The notes: a model not told the origin generated them from the sequence alone. A stretch of DNA of 64,000 nt from Kocuria palustris (GCF_007666205.1 NZ_VDOR01000002.1:248001-312000); one strand, 5' to 3'. Counted from the stretch's first letter, positions 7,569-16,779 are shown. Program-made: numbers and translations.

Positions 7569-10253
7569 ATGACCGATCTCGACCTGCAGCGCCTCGGGGC
7601 GCACCTGCCCTTCGCCGAGGCCGTGCCCCGGCTGCAGGAGGCTCTGCGCGGCCCCGGGATCGCGGTCGTGCAGGCGCCGCCCGGCACGGGCAAGACCACC
7701 CTGGCCCCGCCTGCCGCCGCGCAGACGCTCGACGCGGGACCGGACCGCCGGATCGTCGTCGTGCAGCCCCGCCGGGTGGCGGCGCGGGCAGCGGCTCGGC
7801 GCCTGGCGCACCTGAGCGGCACCCGGCTGGGGGAGCTCAGCGGCCTGACGGTGCGCGGCGAGCGCGAGACGGGCCGCGCCACCGCGGTGGAGTTCGTGAC
7901 CCCGGGCGTGCTGGTCGGGCGCCTGCTGCGGGATCCGGAGCTGCCCGGGACGGCGGCCGTCGTGCTCGACGAGGTGCACGAGCGCGGCCTGGAGACCGAC
8001 CTGCTCCTGGGGATGCTCCTGGAGCTGCGCCAGCTGCGCGAGGACGTGGCCCTGATCGCCATGTCGGCGACCCTCGACGCCGGGTCGTTCGCGGGGCTGA
8101 TCGAGCAGTCCCTGGGGCTGCCCGACGTGCCGATCGTGGACAGCCGGGCGGTCGAGCACCCCCTCGAGGTCCGCTGGGCCCCCGGGCGCGGGCACCGGCT
8201 CGACGAGCGCGGCGTGTCCCGGGAGTTCCTGGACCACGTGGCGCGCACCGCGGAGCAGGAGCATCGGCTCGGGCTGGCGCAGGATCCCGAGCTGGACGCC
8301 CTGGTCTTCCTGCCCGGCGCCGGGGAGGTCGCCCACGTGGCCGCTCGCCTGCGGGAGAGCTCCCGGGCCGAGGTCCTCGAGCTGCACGGCAGGATCCCGG
8401 CCGCCGAGCAGGACCGGGCCGTCGCCGGCCGGGGGCCCGAGGACGGGCCGCGCATCGTGGTCTCGACCGCGCTGGCCGAGTCCTCGCTCACCGTGCCCGG
8501 GGTCCGGCTGGTCGTCGACGCCGGGCTCTCCCGCGAGCCGCGCCGCGATGCCGTGCGGCGGATGTCGGGCCTCGTCACGGTCTCCGCTTCCCGCGCCTCG
8601 GGGCGCCAGCGCGCCGGCCGCGCGGCGCGCACGGGCCCGGGCACGGTCGTGCGCTGCTACGACGAGTCCACGTGGGCCGCGATGCCCGAGCGCTCGGTCC
8701 CGGAGATCCGCACCGCCGACCTCACGTCGGCGGCCCTCGTCCTGGCGTGCTGGGGGACGCCGGGCGGGGAGGGCATGAGCCTGCTGGACCCGCCCGCCCC
8801 GCGGGCCCTGGCGGATGCGCATCGCACGCTGCGCTCGCTCGAGGCCCTCGACGACGAGCTGCGCCCCACGGGCACGGGGCGGCGACTGGCGGGGCTGCCC
8901 GTCGACCCGCGCTGGGGCAGGGCCCTGCTCGACGGGGCGGCGCTGGCGGGCGCGCGGTCCGCGGCCGACGTCGTGGCCGCCGCCTCCGACGACATCCGCA
9001 CCCCCGACGGCGATCTCGTCCGCCTGCTGTCCCGGCTGCGCCGCGGCGACCACCCGGCGGCCGGGCGCTGGAGGGCCGAGGCGCGACGGCTGCGCTCGCT
9101 GGCCGGGGCCCCCGGCGGCGACCACGGCGCCGACGACTCCGAGCGCGGCGGGGCGTCCCGCGCCCCAGCCGACACGGAGCGGCCGGAGCCCGGCATCGGC
9201 TCGGCGCGCGACGAGGCGGGACTCGTCGTGGGACTGGCCTTCCCGGACCGGATCGCCCGCCGGATGGACCGGGCGGGGGAGCAGTGGCTGCTGGCCTCGG
9301 GGACCCGTGCGGGGCTGCCGGCCGGGTCGCCGCTGGCGCACGAGCAGTGGCTCGCGGTCGCCGACATCACCCGCTCGCAGGCCGCCGCCGCGGCCGGGAC
9401 AGGCGCACTCATCCGCTCGGCCGCGGGCCTGGAGCGGGAGACGGCGGAGCAGGCGGCCGGCTCGCTGCATCGGCGGGAGCTGTCGGTGCGCTTCGTCGAC
9501 GGCCGGGCCAGGGCGCGCGACGTGGAATCGATCGGGGCGATCGAGCTCAGCGCGACGCCGGCTCGTCCCTCGCCCCAGCAGGCGGCCCCCGCGATCCGGC
9601 GCGCCCTCGAGGAGCAGGGACTCGAGCTGCTCGCGTGGCCCGATCCGGCCGCGCAGCTGCGCGCCCGTCTGGCGGCCTGCCACCGGCACCTCGGGGCGCC
9701 CTGGCCCGCCATGGACGACGAGTCCCTGGCGGGCCGGGCGCAGGTGTGGCTCGGGCCCGAGCTCGACGCCCTGGCCCGCGGGGCCTCGGTGCGCTCGATC
9801 GACACGGCCTCCGCCCTGCGCCGCCTGCTGCCCTGGCCGGAGGCCTCTCGTCTCGACGAGCTCGCCCCGCAGCGCCTGACGGTGCCCTCCGGGGCCTCGC
9901 ACCGGCTGATCTGGCCGCAGCGGTGGGAGCAGCCCGAGGTCGCGCTCAGCGATGCGGAGGAGCACGCCGGCGGCGGGCGCGGTCAGGTCCCGCAGCCGAT
10001 CGTGCGGGTGAAGCTCCAGGAGTGCTTCGGGCTGGCGGAATCGCCGCGGCTGCTCGACGGGCGCCTGCCCGTGCTCTTCCACCTGCTCTCGCCGGCCGGG
10101 CGGGAGCTGGCCATCACCGCGGACCTGGCCTCGTTCTGGTCCGGGCCGTACCGCGAGGTCCGCGCCGAGATGCGCGGCCGCTACCCGAAGCACCCGTGGC
10201 CCGAGGACCCCTGGAGCGCCCAGGCGACGGCGAGGACCCGACGCCGCGGGTGA
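7569..10253 (+). CDS. hrpB: ATP-dependent RNA helicase HrpB (DEAH-box)
   Basis: 894 residues. Motif I APPGTGKTTLAPP (about 37-49), motif II DEVH in VVLDEVHERGLETDL (about 136), motif III SATLDAGSF (about 162), and motif VI QRAGRAARTGPG (about 343). HA2 and the HrpB-specific C-terminal domain follow, including LQECFGLAESPRLLDG and the final HPWPEDPW. The cellular role of HrpB in bacteria is not well defined. The start is chosen at ATG 7569; a GAGACT hexamer ends 7 nt before it, a weak version of the leaderless promoter pattern. The product is slightly longer than the roughly 820-residue enterobacterial protein because of an Asp/Glu-rich insert near residues 515-545. Confidence 0.95.
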   Translation: MTDLDLQRLGAHLPFAEAVPRLQEALRGPGIAVVQAPPGTGKTTLAPPAAAQTLDAGPDRRIVVVQPRRVAARAAARRLAHLSGTRLGELSGLTVRGERETGRATAVEFVTPGVLVGRLLRDPELPGTAAVVLDEVHERGLETDLLLGMLLELRQLREDVALIAMSATLDAGSFAGLIEQSLGLPDVPIVDSRAVEHPLEVRWAPGRGHRLDERGVSREFLDHVARTAEQEHRLGLAQDPELDALVFLPGAGEVAHVAARLRESSRAEVLELHGRIPAAEQDRAVAGRGPEDGPRIVVSTALAESSLTVPGVRLVVDAGLSREPRRDAVRRMSGLVTVSASRASGRQRAGRAARTGPGTVVRCYDESTWAAMPERSVPEIRTADLTSAALVLACWGTPGGEGMSLLDPPAPRALADAHRTLRSLEALDDELRPTGTGRRLAGLPVDPRWGRALLDGAALAGARSAADVVAAASDDIRTPDGDLVRLLSRLRRGDHPAAGRWRAEARRLRSLAGAPGGDHGADDSERGGASRAPADTERPEPGIGSARDEAGLVVGLAFPDRIARRMDRAGEQWLLASGTRAGLPAGSPLAHEQWLAVADITRSQAAAAAGTGALIRSAAGLERETAEQAAGSLHRRELSVRFVDGRARARDVESIGAIELSATPARPSPQQAAPAIRRALEEQGLELLAWPDPAAQLRARLAACHRHLGAPWPAMDDESLAGRAQVWLGPELDALARGASVRSIDTASALRRLLPWPEASRLDELAPQRLTVPSGASHRLIWPQRWEQPEVALSDAEEHAGGGRGQVPQPIVRVKLQECFGLAESPRLLDGRLPVLFHLLSPAGRELAITADLASFWSGPYREVRAEMRGRYPKHPWPEDPWSAQATARTRRRG

Positions 10254-10284
10254 GCGCCGCCGCCCGGTGGAGCGGGCGGACGCG

Positions 10285-10322
10285 GAGGGGCCCGGGGCGG
10301 CCGATGCCGCCCCGGGCCCCTC
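10285..10322. terminator. Bidirectional terminator between hrpB and putP
   Basis: A 17-bp perfect stem (10285-10301 with 10306-10322) and a CGAT loop lie between two convergent genes. It can serve both strands. Confidence 0.8.
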
Positions 10323-10347
10323 GCGCGCTCAGCTCAGGCTGCGCGGA

Positions 10348-12057
10348 TCAGTCGCGCTGCGTCCACGGAGCCGCGTCGGCGGAGCCGTGAGCCGTCGAGC
10401 CGCGGGCCGTCGAGCCGCCGGCCGGGGCGGAGCCCTGTGCCGCGGACTGCGGGGCCGCGGTCCCGGCCGAGGGGGCGCCGGCCGGCCGCGGCTGCGACAG
10501 GGCGGAGTCGTCCTCCGGCAGCCCCTCGCGGGAGCGGGCCACGGCGGCGTCGAAGTGGTCGTCGATCCCCGGCTCGCTGCGGTAGGTGGCCAGCGAGACC
10601 ACCACGGCCACGATCAGGGCGGCCAGGAAGCCCGGGATGATCTCGTAGAGATCCGCCCAGGGGGTCGAGGGCCAGATCAGCACGACGGCCGCGCCGACGA
10701 CCATGGCCGCCGTGGCGCCGTAGCCCGTGAGCTTCTTCCAGTACAGCGACAGCAGCACGATCGGGCCGAACGCGGCGCCGAAGCCGGCCCACGCGAAGCC
10801 CACGAGGGCGAGGATCGACTCGGACGGGTTCAGCGCCATCAGCGCGGCGACGAGCGCCACGACGAACACGGCGGCCCGGGAGACCCACAGCGACGAGCTG
10901 CCGGTCAGGGGGCGCCGCCGGATGAGCAGCATGAGGTCCTCGACGAAGGCCGAGGCGGTGACCACGAGCTGGGAGGACAGCGTGGACATGATCGCCGCGA
11001 GCACGGCGGCCAGCACGAGCCCGGCCAGGAACGCCGGGAACAGGCCGATGGCCGCGTCCAGGAACACCGTCTCGGCCGTCTCGGAATTGGTCAGGCTCAG
11101 CCGCCCGCGGTCCACCAGGGGCAGGGCGAACAGCGCGGTGAGGATCGCGCCGATGACGCACAGGGCCATCCAGACGATGTTCCAGCGGCGGCCGGCGACG
11201 GCCTCGTGGTGGCTGCGCAGGGCCATGAAGCGCACGAGGATGTGCGGCTGGCCGAAGTAGCCGAGGAACCACGCGAACAGGGAGATGACGCCGATGAGAC
11301 CGCCGGCCGCGCCGATGTCGAAGAGGTTCCAGGCGCCGGGCTTGACCTCGGACACGCTCTGGACGATGTTCGACGGCCCGCCGGCGATGAACAGCGTCAC
11401 GAGGGGCACCGCGAGCAGCGCCAGGAACATCAGCGTGCCCTGGACGAAGTCGGTGAAGCTGGCGCCCAGGAAGCCTCCGACCAGGGTGTAGAGGATCGTC
11501 ACGCCCGCGATGATGAGCATGCCGATCAGGTACGTCTGGCTGTTCGACCAGCCGAAGCTGTCCTCGAGGGCCGCCCCGAACGCCGCGGCGGCGAAGTTGC
11601 CGCCGGCGACCATGCCGGAGGAGATGTAGAACGTGAAGAAGATGAGGATGACGAGCCCGGAGACCACGCGCAGCATCCGGCCGCCGCGCACGAGGCGGTT
11701 GCCGAAGAACGACGGCAGGGTGATCGCATTGCCGTACTGCTCGGTGAACAGGCGCAGGCGCGGGGCGACGATCTTCCAGTTCACCCATGCGCCCAGGGTC
11801 AGGCCGATGGCGATCCAGGCCTGGGCCATGCCGCCGATGTAGAGGGCGCCGGGCAGGCCCATGAGCAGCCAGCCCGACATGTCGGAGGCGCCGGCGGACA
11901 GCGCGGCGACGGGGGCGGGCAGGTCGCGCCCGCCGATCATGTAGTCGTCCTTGTCGTTGGTGCGCGCGGACGCCCAGAGGCCGATGCCGATCATCGCCAA
12001 GAAGTACAGGGCGATGGCGGCCATCATCCACCAGAAGCCCGAACCTGATTCGATCAT
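10348..12057 (-). CDS. putP: Sodium/proline symporter PutP
   Basis: 569-residue sodium:solute symporter (SSS family). Thirteen helices are apparent. PutP marks include ALSAGASDMSGWLLMGLPGALY (helix II, Na+/proline site), FFTFYISSGMVAGG, and FGQPHILVRFMALRS. The last 80 residues are a low-complexity Ala/Gly/Ser/Pro cytoplasmic tail with a short repeated GSTA-type unit, beyond the usual end of PutP. The ATG at 12057 has AGAGGA 7 nt upstream. A TACTGT -10 (minus strand, 12246-12251) lies about 190 nt upstream, implying a real 5' leader. Confidence 0.93.
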   Translation of the reverse strand: MIESGSGFWWMMAAIALYFLAMIGIGLWASARTNDKDDYMIGGRDLPAPVAALSAGASDMSGWLLMGLPGALYIGGMAQAWIAIGLTLGAWVNWKIVAPRLRLFTEQYGNAITLPSFFGNRLVRGGRMLRVVSGLVILIFFTFYISSGMVAGGNFAAAAFGAALEDSFGWSNSQTYLIGMLIIAGVTILYTLVGGFLGASFTDFVQGTLMFLALLAVPLVTLFIAGGPSNIVQSVSEVKPGAWNLFDIGAAGGLIGVISLFAWFLGYFGQPHILVRFMALRSHHEAVAGRRWNIVWMALCVIGAILTALFALPLVDRGRLSLTNSETAETVFLDAAIGLFPAFLAGLVLAAVLAAIMSTLSSQLVVTASAFVEDLMLLIRRRPLTGSSSLWVSRAAVFVVALVAALMALNPSESILALVGFAWAGFGAAFGPIVLLSLYWKKLTGYGATAAMVVGAAVVLIWPSTPWADLYEIIPGFLAALIVAVVVSLATYRSEPGIDDHFDAAVARSREGLPEDDSALSQPRPAGAPSAGTAAPQSAAQGSAPAGGSTARGSTAHGSADAAPWTQRD

Positions 12058-12377
12058 GGGGTTCCTCTCGGTCCGGGCCGCGGCGATCGCCCAGCCCGGG
12101 TCGTGGTCGTGGTCGAGGGAGGCAGGAAGCGGGACCGGCGCCCGGTCCCGGCGGTGGTGCTGACATCTCGTCGGGTCGCGCTGCGCACGGCCCGGCCCGC
12201 GGGCGAGCACCCCTCAGGGCGATCGATGCGCGGGCAAACGAGCCAACAGTACGGGAGGGTGCCCCGGAAGTGGCATGAAACACTCTCGAACCTCCGCCGC
12301 GACCTGGGCGGATGACGCGCTTGACAGGTTCCGTGCAGGTCGCACCGGGGCGACGCACAGGCGCCCGGTCCGCGCGC
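12058..12377 (-). promoter_or_regulatory. putP upstream region and leader
   Basis: 320 nt without a gene, between the end of gluQ and the putP start on the same strand. It holds a candidate -10 TACTGT at 12246-12251 (minus strand) followed by a leader of about 180 nt. No terminator for gluQ of the kind seen elsewhere is evident, and no operator motif could be recognised. Confidence 0.4.
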
Positions 12378-13304
12378 TCAGTCCGAGTCCCCGGCTCGCT
12401 GCGGGGGATCGAAGACCCAGGGCCCCTGATCGAGCCGGACCTCGTCGAAGCGCTCCAGGACCTCGGCGGCCGAGCGGATGCCCTCGCCGAGGCCCAGGGA
12501 GGCCCCGATCAGGCCCATGGCCTCGCCCGGGCCGATCCCGAGCCAGCCGAGATCGGCCAGGCTCACCGCGCCGTCGCGCTTGGCCAGCCGGTCCCCGTCC
12601 GGGTTCAGCACGAGCGGCACGTGGATCCACTCGGGCTCGGGCAGACCGAGCAGGCCGGCCAGGTGGGCCTGCCGCGGGGCGGAGGAGAGGAGGTCGTCGC
12701 CGCGGACCACCTGGTCCACGCCCTGATGGGCGTCGTCGACGACCACGGCCAGGTTGTAGGCGGGACGGCCGTCGCCGCGGACCAGCACGAAGTCGTCGAC
12801 GGCGCCCGTGTGCTCGCCCAGCAGGCGGTCGTGCACGGTCGCCGAGCCCGCCTGGGCGCGCAGCCTCAGCGCGGCGGGCCGCTGCTCGCGCTGTCGGGCC
12901 CTCTGCCGCTCGGTGAGGTGCCGGCACGTGCCGGGGTAGGCGCCCGGCGCCCCGTGGGGCGCGCCGCCGGCCGATGCGATCTCCTGGCGGATCTCCCGGC
13001 GCGTGCAGAAGCACTCGTAGACCAGGCCGCGCTCCTGCAGCTCGCGCACCGCCTCCAGATGCGCCGGGATGCGCCCGGACTGCACGAGCTCGGGGTGCTC
13101 CCAGTCGAGGCCCACCGCCGCGAGATCGTCGAGCTGGCGCCGCGCCGCGCCCTCCCGGACCCGGTCGAGGTCCTCGATGCGCACCACGAAGCGCCGCCCC
13201 TCCGAGCGGGCGAAGGCCCAGGCCAGCACGGCCGTGCGCAGGTTGCCCAGATGCAGATCGCCCGAGGGGGAGGGGGCGTAGCGCCCGGCTGCGAGGTCCA
13301 CCAT
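12378..13304 (-). CDS. gluQ: Glutamyl-Q tRNA(Asp) synthetase GluQ-RS
   Basis: 308 residues, a short glutamyl-tRNA synthetase catalytic core with no anticodon-binding domain. That is the layout of GluQ-RS, which loads glutamate onto queuosine-34 of tRNA-Asp. RYAPSPSGDLHLGN carries the HIGH-type motif, CFCTRREI plus a later YPGTCRH resemble the zinc site, and RLAKRDGAVSL replaces KMSKS. The frame allows a GTG nine bases earlier, but ATG 13304 is preferred because TACGGT (13312-13317, minus strand) ends 7 nt before it (leaderless pattern) and the earlier GTG overlaps that hexamer. Divergent from the MBL hydrolase. Confidence 0.9.
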   Translation of the reverse strand: MVDLAAGRYAPSPSGDLHLGNLRTAVLAWAFARSEGRRFVVRIEDLDRVREGAARRQLDDLAAVGLDWEHPELVQSGRIPAHLEAVRELQERGLVYECFCTRREIRQEIASAGGAPHGAPGAYPGTCRHLTERQRARQREQRPAALRLRAQAGSATVHDRLLGEHTGAVDDFVLVRGDGRPAYNLAVVVDDAHQGVDQVVRGDDLLSSAPRQAHLAGLLGLPEPEWIHVPLVLNPDGDRLAKRDGAVSLADLGWLGIGPGEAMGLIGASLGLGEGIRSAAEVLERFDEVRLDQGPWVFDPPQRAGDSD

Positions 13305-13351
13305 GGCGACCACCGTAGGCCACGGCCGGCCCCGGCCCGTACCCTGGGCCC

Positions 13352-14236
13352 GTGAGCACCCTGAGCGAAGTCGGCGACGACGTCCACGTCATCACCACGG
13401 AGAACTGGCGCCTGAACTCCGGCCTGGTCGTGGGCTCCTCGCGCGCTCTCGTGATCGACACGGGCGCGGGGCCGCGCCAGGGCCAGGAGATCCTGGAGGC
13501 CGTGCGCTCCGTGACGGACCTGCCGCTGATCGTGCTGAACACCCACGCCCACTACGACCACTTCATGGGCAATGCGGTGTTCGAGCGCGCGGGCGTGACC
13601 GAGTTCTGGTCCCACCGGGACGCGGCCGCGGCGATCGGGGCCCACGGCGACTACCAGCGCTCGTTCGTGGGCGTGCTGGAGCCCGAGATGGGCGAGGGCA
13701 AGGGCCTGGGAACCCGGCTCGTGGTGCCCCAGCGGCATCTGCCGGGCACGGGGCTGCGCCCCGCCCTGAGCCGGATCGACCTCGGCGGGCGGCAGGTCGT
13801 GGTCTTCTCGATGGGCCGGGCCCACACCGACAACGACGTCCTCGCCGGAGTGGACGAGGTCCTCTTCGCCGGCGACGTCGTGGAGCAGGGCGCGGATCCC
13901 GCCTTCGACGACTCCTATCCCCGGGAGTGGGTGCGGGCGCTCGAGCAGCTCGCCGATCTGGAGCGCTACGCGGTGATCGTCCCCGGCCACGGGTCGCCGG
14001 TCACCCGACCGGCGGTGCGCGAGATGGCCGCGACCATGGCCTCGGCGATCCGGCGCCTGGAGTCGCCGCCGGTCCCGGAGCGGCCCGGCCAGGCCTCCGC
14101 CGCCGGTCCGGTCACCGCCGCGCTGTACCAGCTGCCCTACGGGGCGGCCGCCTCGCGCATCCTGCTGGACCGGCTCTCCGTCATCGACGCCGCGGACGCA
14201 TCGCGCGCACCAACTGGTGCGCCGAGAACAGACTGA
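13352..14236 (+). CDS. MBL-fold metallohydrolase
   Basis: 294 residues of the metallo-beta-lactamase fold. The dinuclear zinc motif NTHAHYDHFMGN (HxHxDH) is near residues 67-78, a second ligand region is SMGRAHTDNDV near 153-163, and the final VPGHGSPVT is near 210. The substrate is unknown; the closest general type is the glyoxalase II-like/beta-lactamase-like hydrolases of actinobacteria. The GTG start has TACCCT (13340-13345) ending 6 nt upstream and no ribosome binding site. Its last 56 nt overlap the end of the convergent PAP2 gene. Confidence 0.85.
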   Translation: MSTLSEVGDDVHVITTENWRLNSGLVVGSSRALVIDTGAGPRQGQEILEAVRSVTDLPLIVLNTHAHYDHFMGNAVFERAGVTEFWSHRDAAAAIGAHGDYQRSFVGVLEPEMGEGKGLGTRLVVPQRHLPGTGLRPALSRIDLGGRQVVVFSMGRAHTDNDVLAGVDEVLFAGDVVEQGADPAFDDSYPREWVRALEQLADLERYAVIVPGHGSPVTRPAVREMAATMASAIRRLESPPVPERPGQASAAGPVTAALYQLPYGAAASRILLDRLSVIDAADASRAPTGAPRTD

Positions 14237-15341
14237 CCGTCAGCACCGCCAGCGCTCCGAAGGCCAGGGCGAGACCCGGGGCGGGCACCGTCTGCTGCGC
14301 GGTGAGCGCGAGCGCGGTCAGCCCGATCCCGGCCAGGGTCAGCAGCAGCAGGGTGAGCCCGCGCTGCGGCACCCACGGCTCGGCCGGCACGAGGGCGCGC
14401 AGCAGCAGCGAGCCGAGCACGAACCAGCCGGCCACGATGAGCACGGAGACCGCGGCATCCGTGGGGCGGTGCCACCCGTTGATGACGGTGCCGACCCCGG
14501 CGGCGGTGACGGCCAGGGTCCCCAGCAGCGCCCAGAGCTTCCGGGTGCGGGCCGGGGCCACCATCACGACGACGGCCGCGGCCGCCGCCGCAGCGGCCGT
14601 GTGCCCCGAGGGCAGCGAGTTCTGGGCGGCATCCTGGATGCCGTAGGCGGTCTTGTCGAGCAGGCCGTGCTTGAGGACCTGCACGCTCAGCAGCGCGGGG
14701 ACCGCCGTGCACAGGGCCACGACCAGGGGGACCCAGCGGCGGTGCGCGGCGGCCAGGGCGACGGCGACGACGCCCGCCGCCAGGCACGTGAGCAGGGTCG
14801 CCGAGCCGAGCAGGCCGGTCGCCGAGCCCGGGAGCCGGTCGTGGACGGCTGCGGCCTGCTGCAGGGCGGCCTCGTCCACCCACTGCCCGCTCACGGTCCG
14901 CAGCGCGGCCCAGGACAGCAGCGCGGCCAGGGCGAAGAGCAGACCCGCGCGGATCAGGTGCGCGACGGCGATGCCGAGGCTCAGATCGCGGCGACGCTCC
15001 GGCCGGGACCCGCCGCCGTAGTGGTAGACGGCCTGGCCGGGGTAGCTCGAGCGGGCGTCGAGGCCCCGCGCCGGCCCGCTCGGCCGGGGCCGCAGCGGCG
15101 CGTGCTGCGCCGGGCCCATGGGCTCGACGTGCGAGCCGCGGCGCTCCGGCTGCGGCGCCCAGGCGGGGCGCCCGTCGTCTGCGGCCCCGTGCTGCGGCAG
15201 CCGGGCTGCGTCCGCGACGGGCAGGACCCGCGTCGCGGAGGAGCCGCGCCGCTCGTCGCGCGGGCGGTGAGGGCGTCCCGCGGAGGAGACGGCCTCGCCG
15301 CGCCCCCGCTGCGGATCGTCCTCGGCCGGAATGTACGTCAC
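14181..15341 (-). CDS. PAP2 (phosphatidic acid phosphatase type 2) family membrane phosphatase
   Basis: 386 residues. The first 140 are hydrophilic, Arg/Pro/His-rich and probably disordered, and are followed by about six helices. The central PAP2 motif SLPSGHTAAAA is near residues 270-280 and GWHRPTDA near 320 supplies the third motif. The first motif is degenerate (KHGLLDKTAYG, no RP pair). Likely acts on a lipid or isoprenoid phosphate at the outer membrane face; substrate unknown. The GTG at 15341 is chosen for AGGGGA at 8 nt. The 3' end overlaps the MBL gene by 56 nt tail to tail. Confidence 0.85.
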   Translation of the reverse strand: MTYIPAEDDPQRGRGEAVSSAGRPHRPRDERRGSSATRVLPVADAARLPQHGAADDGRPAWAPQPERRGSHVEPMGPAQHAPLRPRPSGPARGLDARSSYPGQAVYHYGGGSRPERRRDLSLGIAVAHLIRAGLLFALAALLSWAALRTVSGQWVDEAALQQAAAVHDRLPGSATGLLGSATLLTCLAAGVVAVALAAAHRRWVPLVVALCTAVPALLSVQVLKHGLLDKTAYGIQDAAQNSLPSGHTAAAAAAAAVVVMVAPARTRKLWALLGTLAVTAAGVGTVINGWHRPTDAAVSVLIVAGWFVLGSLLLRALVPAEPWVPQRGLTLLLLTLAGIGLTALALTAQQTVPAPGLALAFGALAVLTVSLFSAHQLVRAMRPRRR

Positions 15342-15554
15342 GCTCGTGGTCCCCTGATCGACTCTGCCGCCGGCCGCGGATGCGCGGCCGGCGGCCTCGG
15401 AAGGCCTCAGTGTGTCACCGGAGCCTTCGCGGATCCTGGGACGGGACCTCGGATTCCCGCAGTCCGGGGGCCCTGGCTGGGAGGTCCCCCGCCGCTGACT
15501 GGGCGCCGGCTGACGAGGGCGGAGGGGCGCAGCGGGCGGATCTAGGGTGGGGGC

Positions 15555-16769
15555 ATGCCCTCGAACGCCCCGCCCCTGGCCTTCAGCGATCTCCCGCGCC
15601 CGCTGCCCTCGCTCGAGGAGGTGCTGGCCGAGGCCGTCGTCGTGGACCTGCCCATGACCGCGCGGTTCCGCGGCCTCGAGCGCAGGGAGGCTCTGCTGAT
15701 GCGCGGCCCCCGCGGATGGGCGGAGTTCGGCGCCTTCCCCGAGTACGACGACGCCGAGTCGCTGGCGTGGTGGCGAGCCGCCCTGGAGGCCGGCTGGACG
15801 GGGCTGCCGGCCCCGCGGCGGCGCAGCGTCCCCGTCAACGCCACGCTGCCGGCCGTGCCCGCCGAGGAGGTGCCGCGCGTGCTGGCCCGCTACGGCGACG
15901 GCATCCGCGCGGTGAAGATCAAGGTCGCCGAGAAGGGGCAGACCCTGGCCGACGACGACGCCCGCGTGGCCGCCGCCCGCGCGGCGCTGCCCGACGCGGC
16001 GCTGCGGGTGGATGCCAACGCCGGGTGGGCTCCCGAGCGGGCGGTCGAGGCGCTGGCGAGGCTGTCGCGCCACGGGCTCGAGTACGCGGAGCAGCCGAGT
16101 CCGGGGATCGAGGGCCTGGCCGCGGTGCGAGCGGGTCTGCGCGAGCGGGGGGAGCCGCTGCCCATCGCAGCCGACGAGTCGGTGCGCAAGGCCGAGGACC
16201 CCCTGGCCGTGGCCCGGGCGGAGGCAGCGGATCTGGTCGTGGTCAAGGCGGCCCCGCTGGGCGGCGTCCGCCGGGCGCTGGCGGTGGTCGAGCAGGCCGG
16301 TCTGCCCGCCGTCGTGAGCTCGGCCCTCGACACGAGCGTCGGGCTGCGCGCGGGGGTCGCCCTGGCGGCGGCGCTGCCCGAGCTGCCGTACGCGTGCGGG
16401 CTGGGCACGGGAGCCCTGCTGGGGGCCGACGTCTCCCGCAGGCCGCTCGTGCCGCGGGGCGGGGAGCTGCCCGTCGAGGACCTCGAGGTCGATCCGGAGC
16501 TGCTGCGCAGCCGCCGGGCGGACCCGGAGCGCGAGCGCTGGTGGCTGCGCCGCGCGGCCCGGCTGCACGGCAGGCATCTCCGATGCACAAGTGCATCGCC
16601 CCTGATCGGAATGCCCTCCGCCGGCATTCGGGCAGGCTCATCTGCTCTTTTCCCCGCGTCGGCGGCCTGTTCATCCGGCGTTCCCCCGCGCGCACCCGTC
16701 CCCTCACATGGAGCGCGTTACCTGGGGCAGTCGAAGGACAGCCCCGCCTGTGACGGGCGGGGACCATGA
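15555..16769 (+). CDS. menC: o-Succinylbenzoate synthase MenC, with abnormal C-terminal extension
   Basis: Enolase-superfamily dehydratase that converts SHCHC to 2-succinylbenzoate. AVKIKV carries the catalytic lysine (about residue 118), DANAGW, EQP and ADES the metal ligands (about 155-215), and VVKAAPLGG the second lysine. Family similarity ends at about residue 344 (ERERWWLRRAARLHGR). The frame then runs on for about 60 residues of unrelated Ser/Pro/Ala-rich sequence through the phoX promoter to a stop 10 nt before phoX, so the ancestral stop seems lost. The start has TAGGGT (15543-15548) ending 6 nt upstream: leaderless. Confidence 0.92.
   Translation: MPSNAPPLAFSDLPRPLPSLEEVLAEAVVVDLPMTARFRGLERREALLMRGPRGWAEFGAFPEYDDAESLAWWRAALEAGWTGLPAPRRRSVPVNATLPAVPAEEVPRVLARYGDGIRAVKIKVAEKGQTLADDDARVAAARAALPDAALRVDANAGWAPERAVEALARLSRHGLEYAEQPSPGIEGLAAVRAGLRERGEPLPIAADESVRKAEDPLAVARAEAADLVVVKAAPLGGVRRALAVVEQAGLPAVVSSALDTSVGLRAGVALAAALPELPYACGLGTGALLGADVSRRPLVPRGGELPVEDLEVDPELLRSRRADPERERWWLRRAARLHGRHLRCTSASPLIGMPSAGIRAGSSALFPASAACSSGVPPRAPVPSHGARYLGQSKDSPACDGRGP
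16669..16690 (+). promoter_or_regulatory. PHO box (11-nt direct repeats) upstream of phoX
   Basis: Two adjoining 11-nt units, GTTCATCCGGC (16669-16679) and GTTCCCCCGCG (16680-16690), fit the actinobacterial PhoP direct-repeat pattern. A further partial unit GCTCATCTGCT (16636-16646) lies exactly 33 nt (three units) upstream, in register. The gene 90 nt downstream is an alkaline phosphatase, the expected target. Confidence 0.65.
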
Positions 16770-16779
16770 GAGGGGAATC

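Noticed and set aside
7493-8644. N-terminal extension of MenB on the minus strand (705-codon frame)
   Set aside because: Similarity starts at GTG 7492; the extension is antisense hrpB and overlaps its start.
6533-10390. A 1285-codon plus-strand open frame across menB and hrpB
   Set aside because: It is the shadow of menB/hrpB in another frame; its product is Arg/Gly/Ala-rich without any domain, and both real genes have intact motifs.
12316-12345. TTGACA at about 12320 (plus strand) as a promoter
   Set aside because: No -10 hexamer follows at 16-19 nt and no plus-strand gene starts downstream before gluQ, which is on the other strand.
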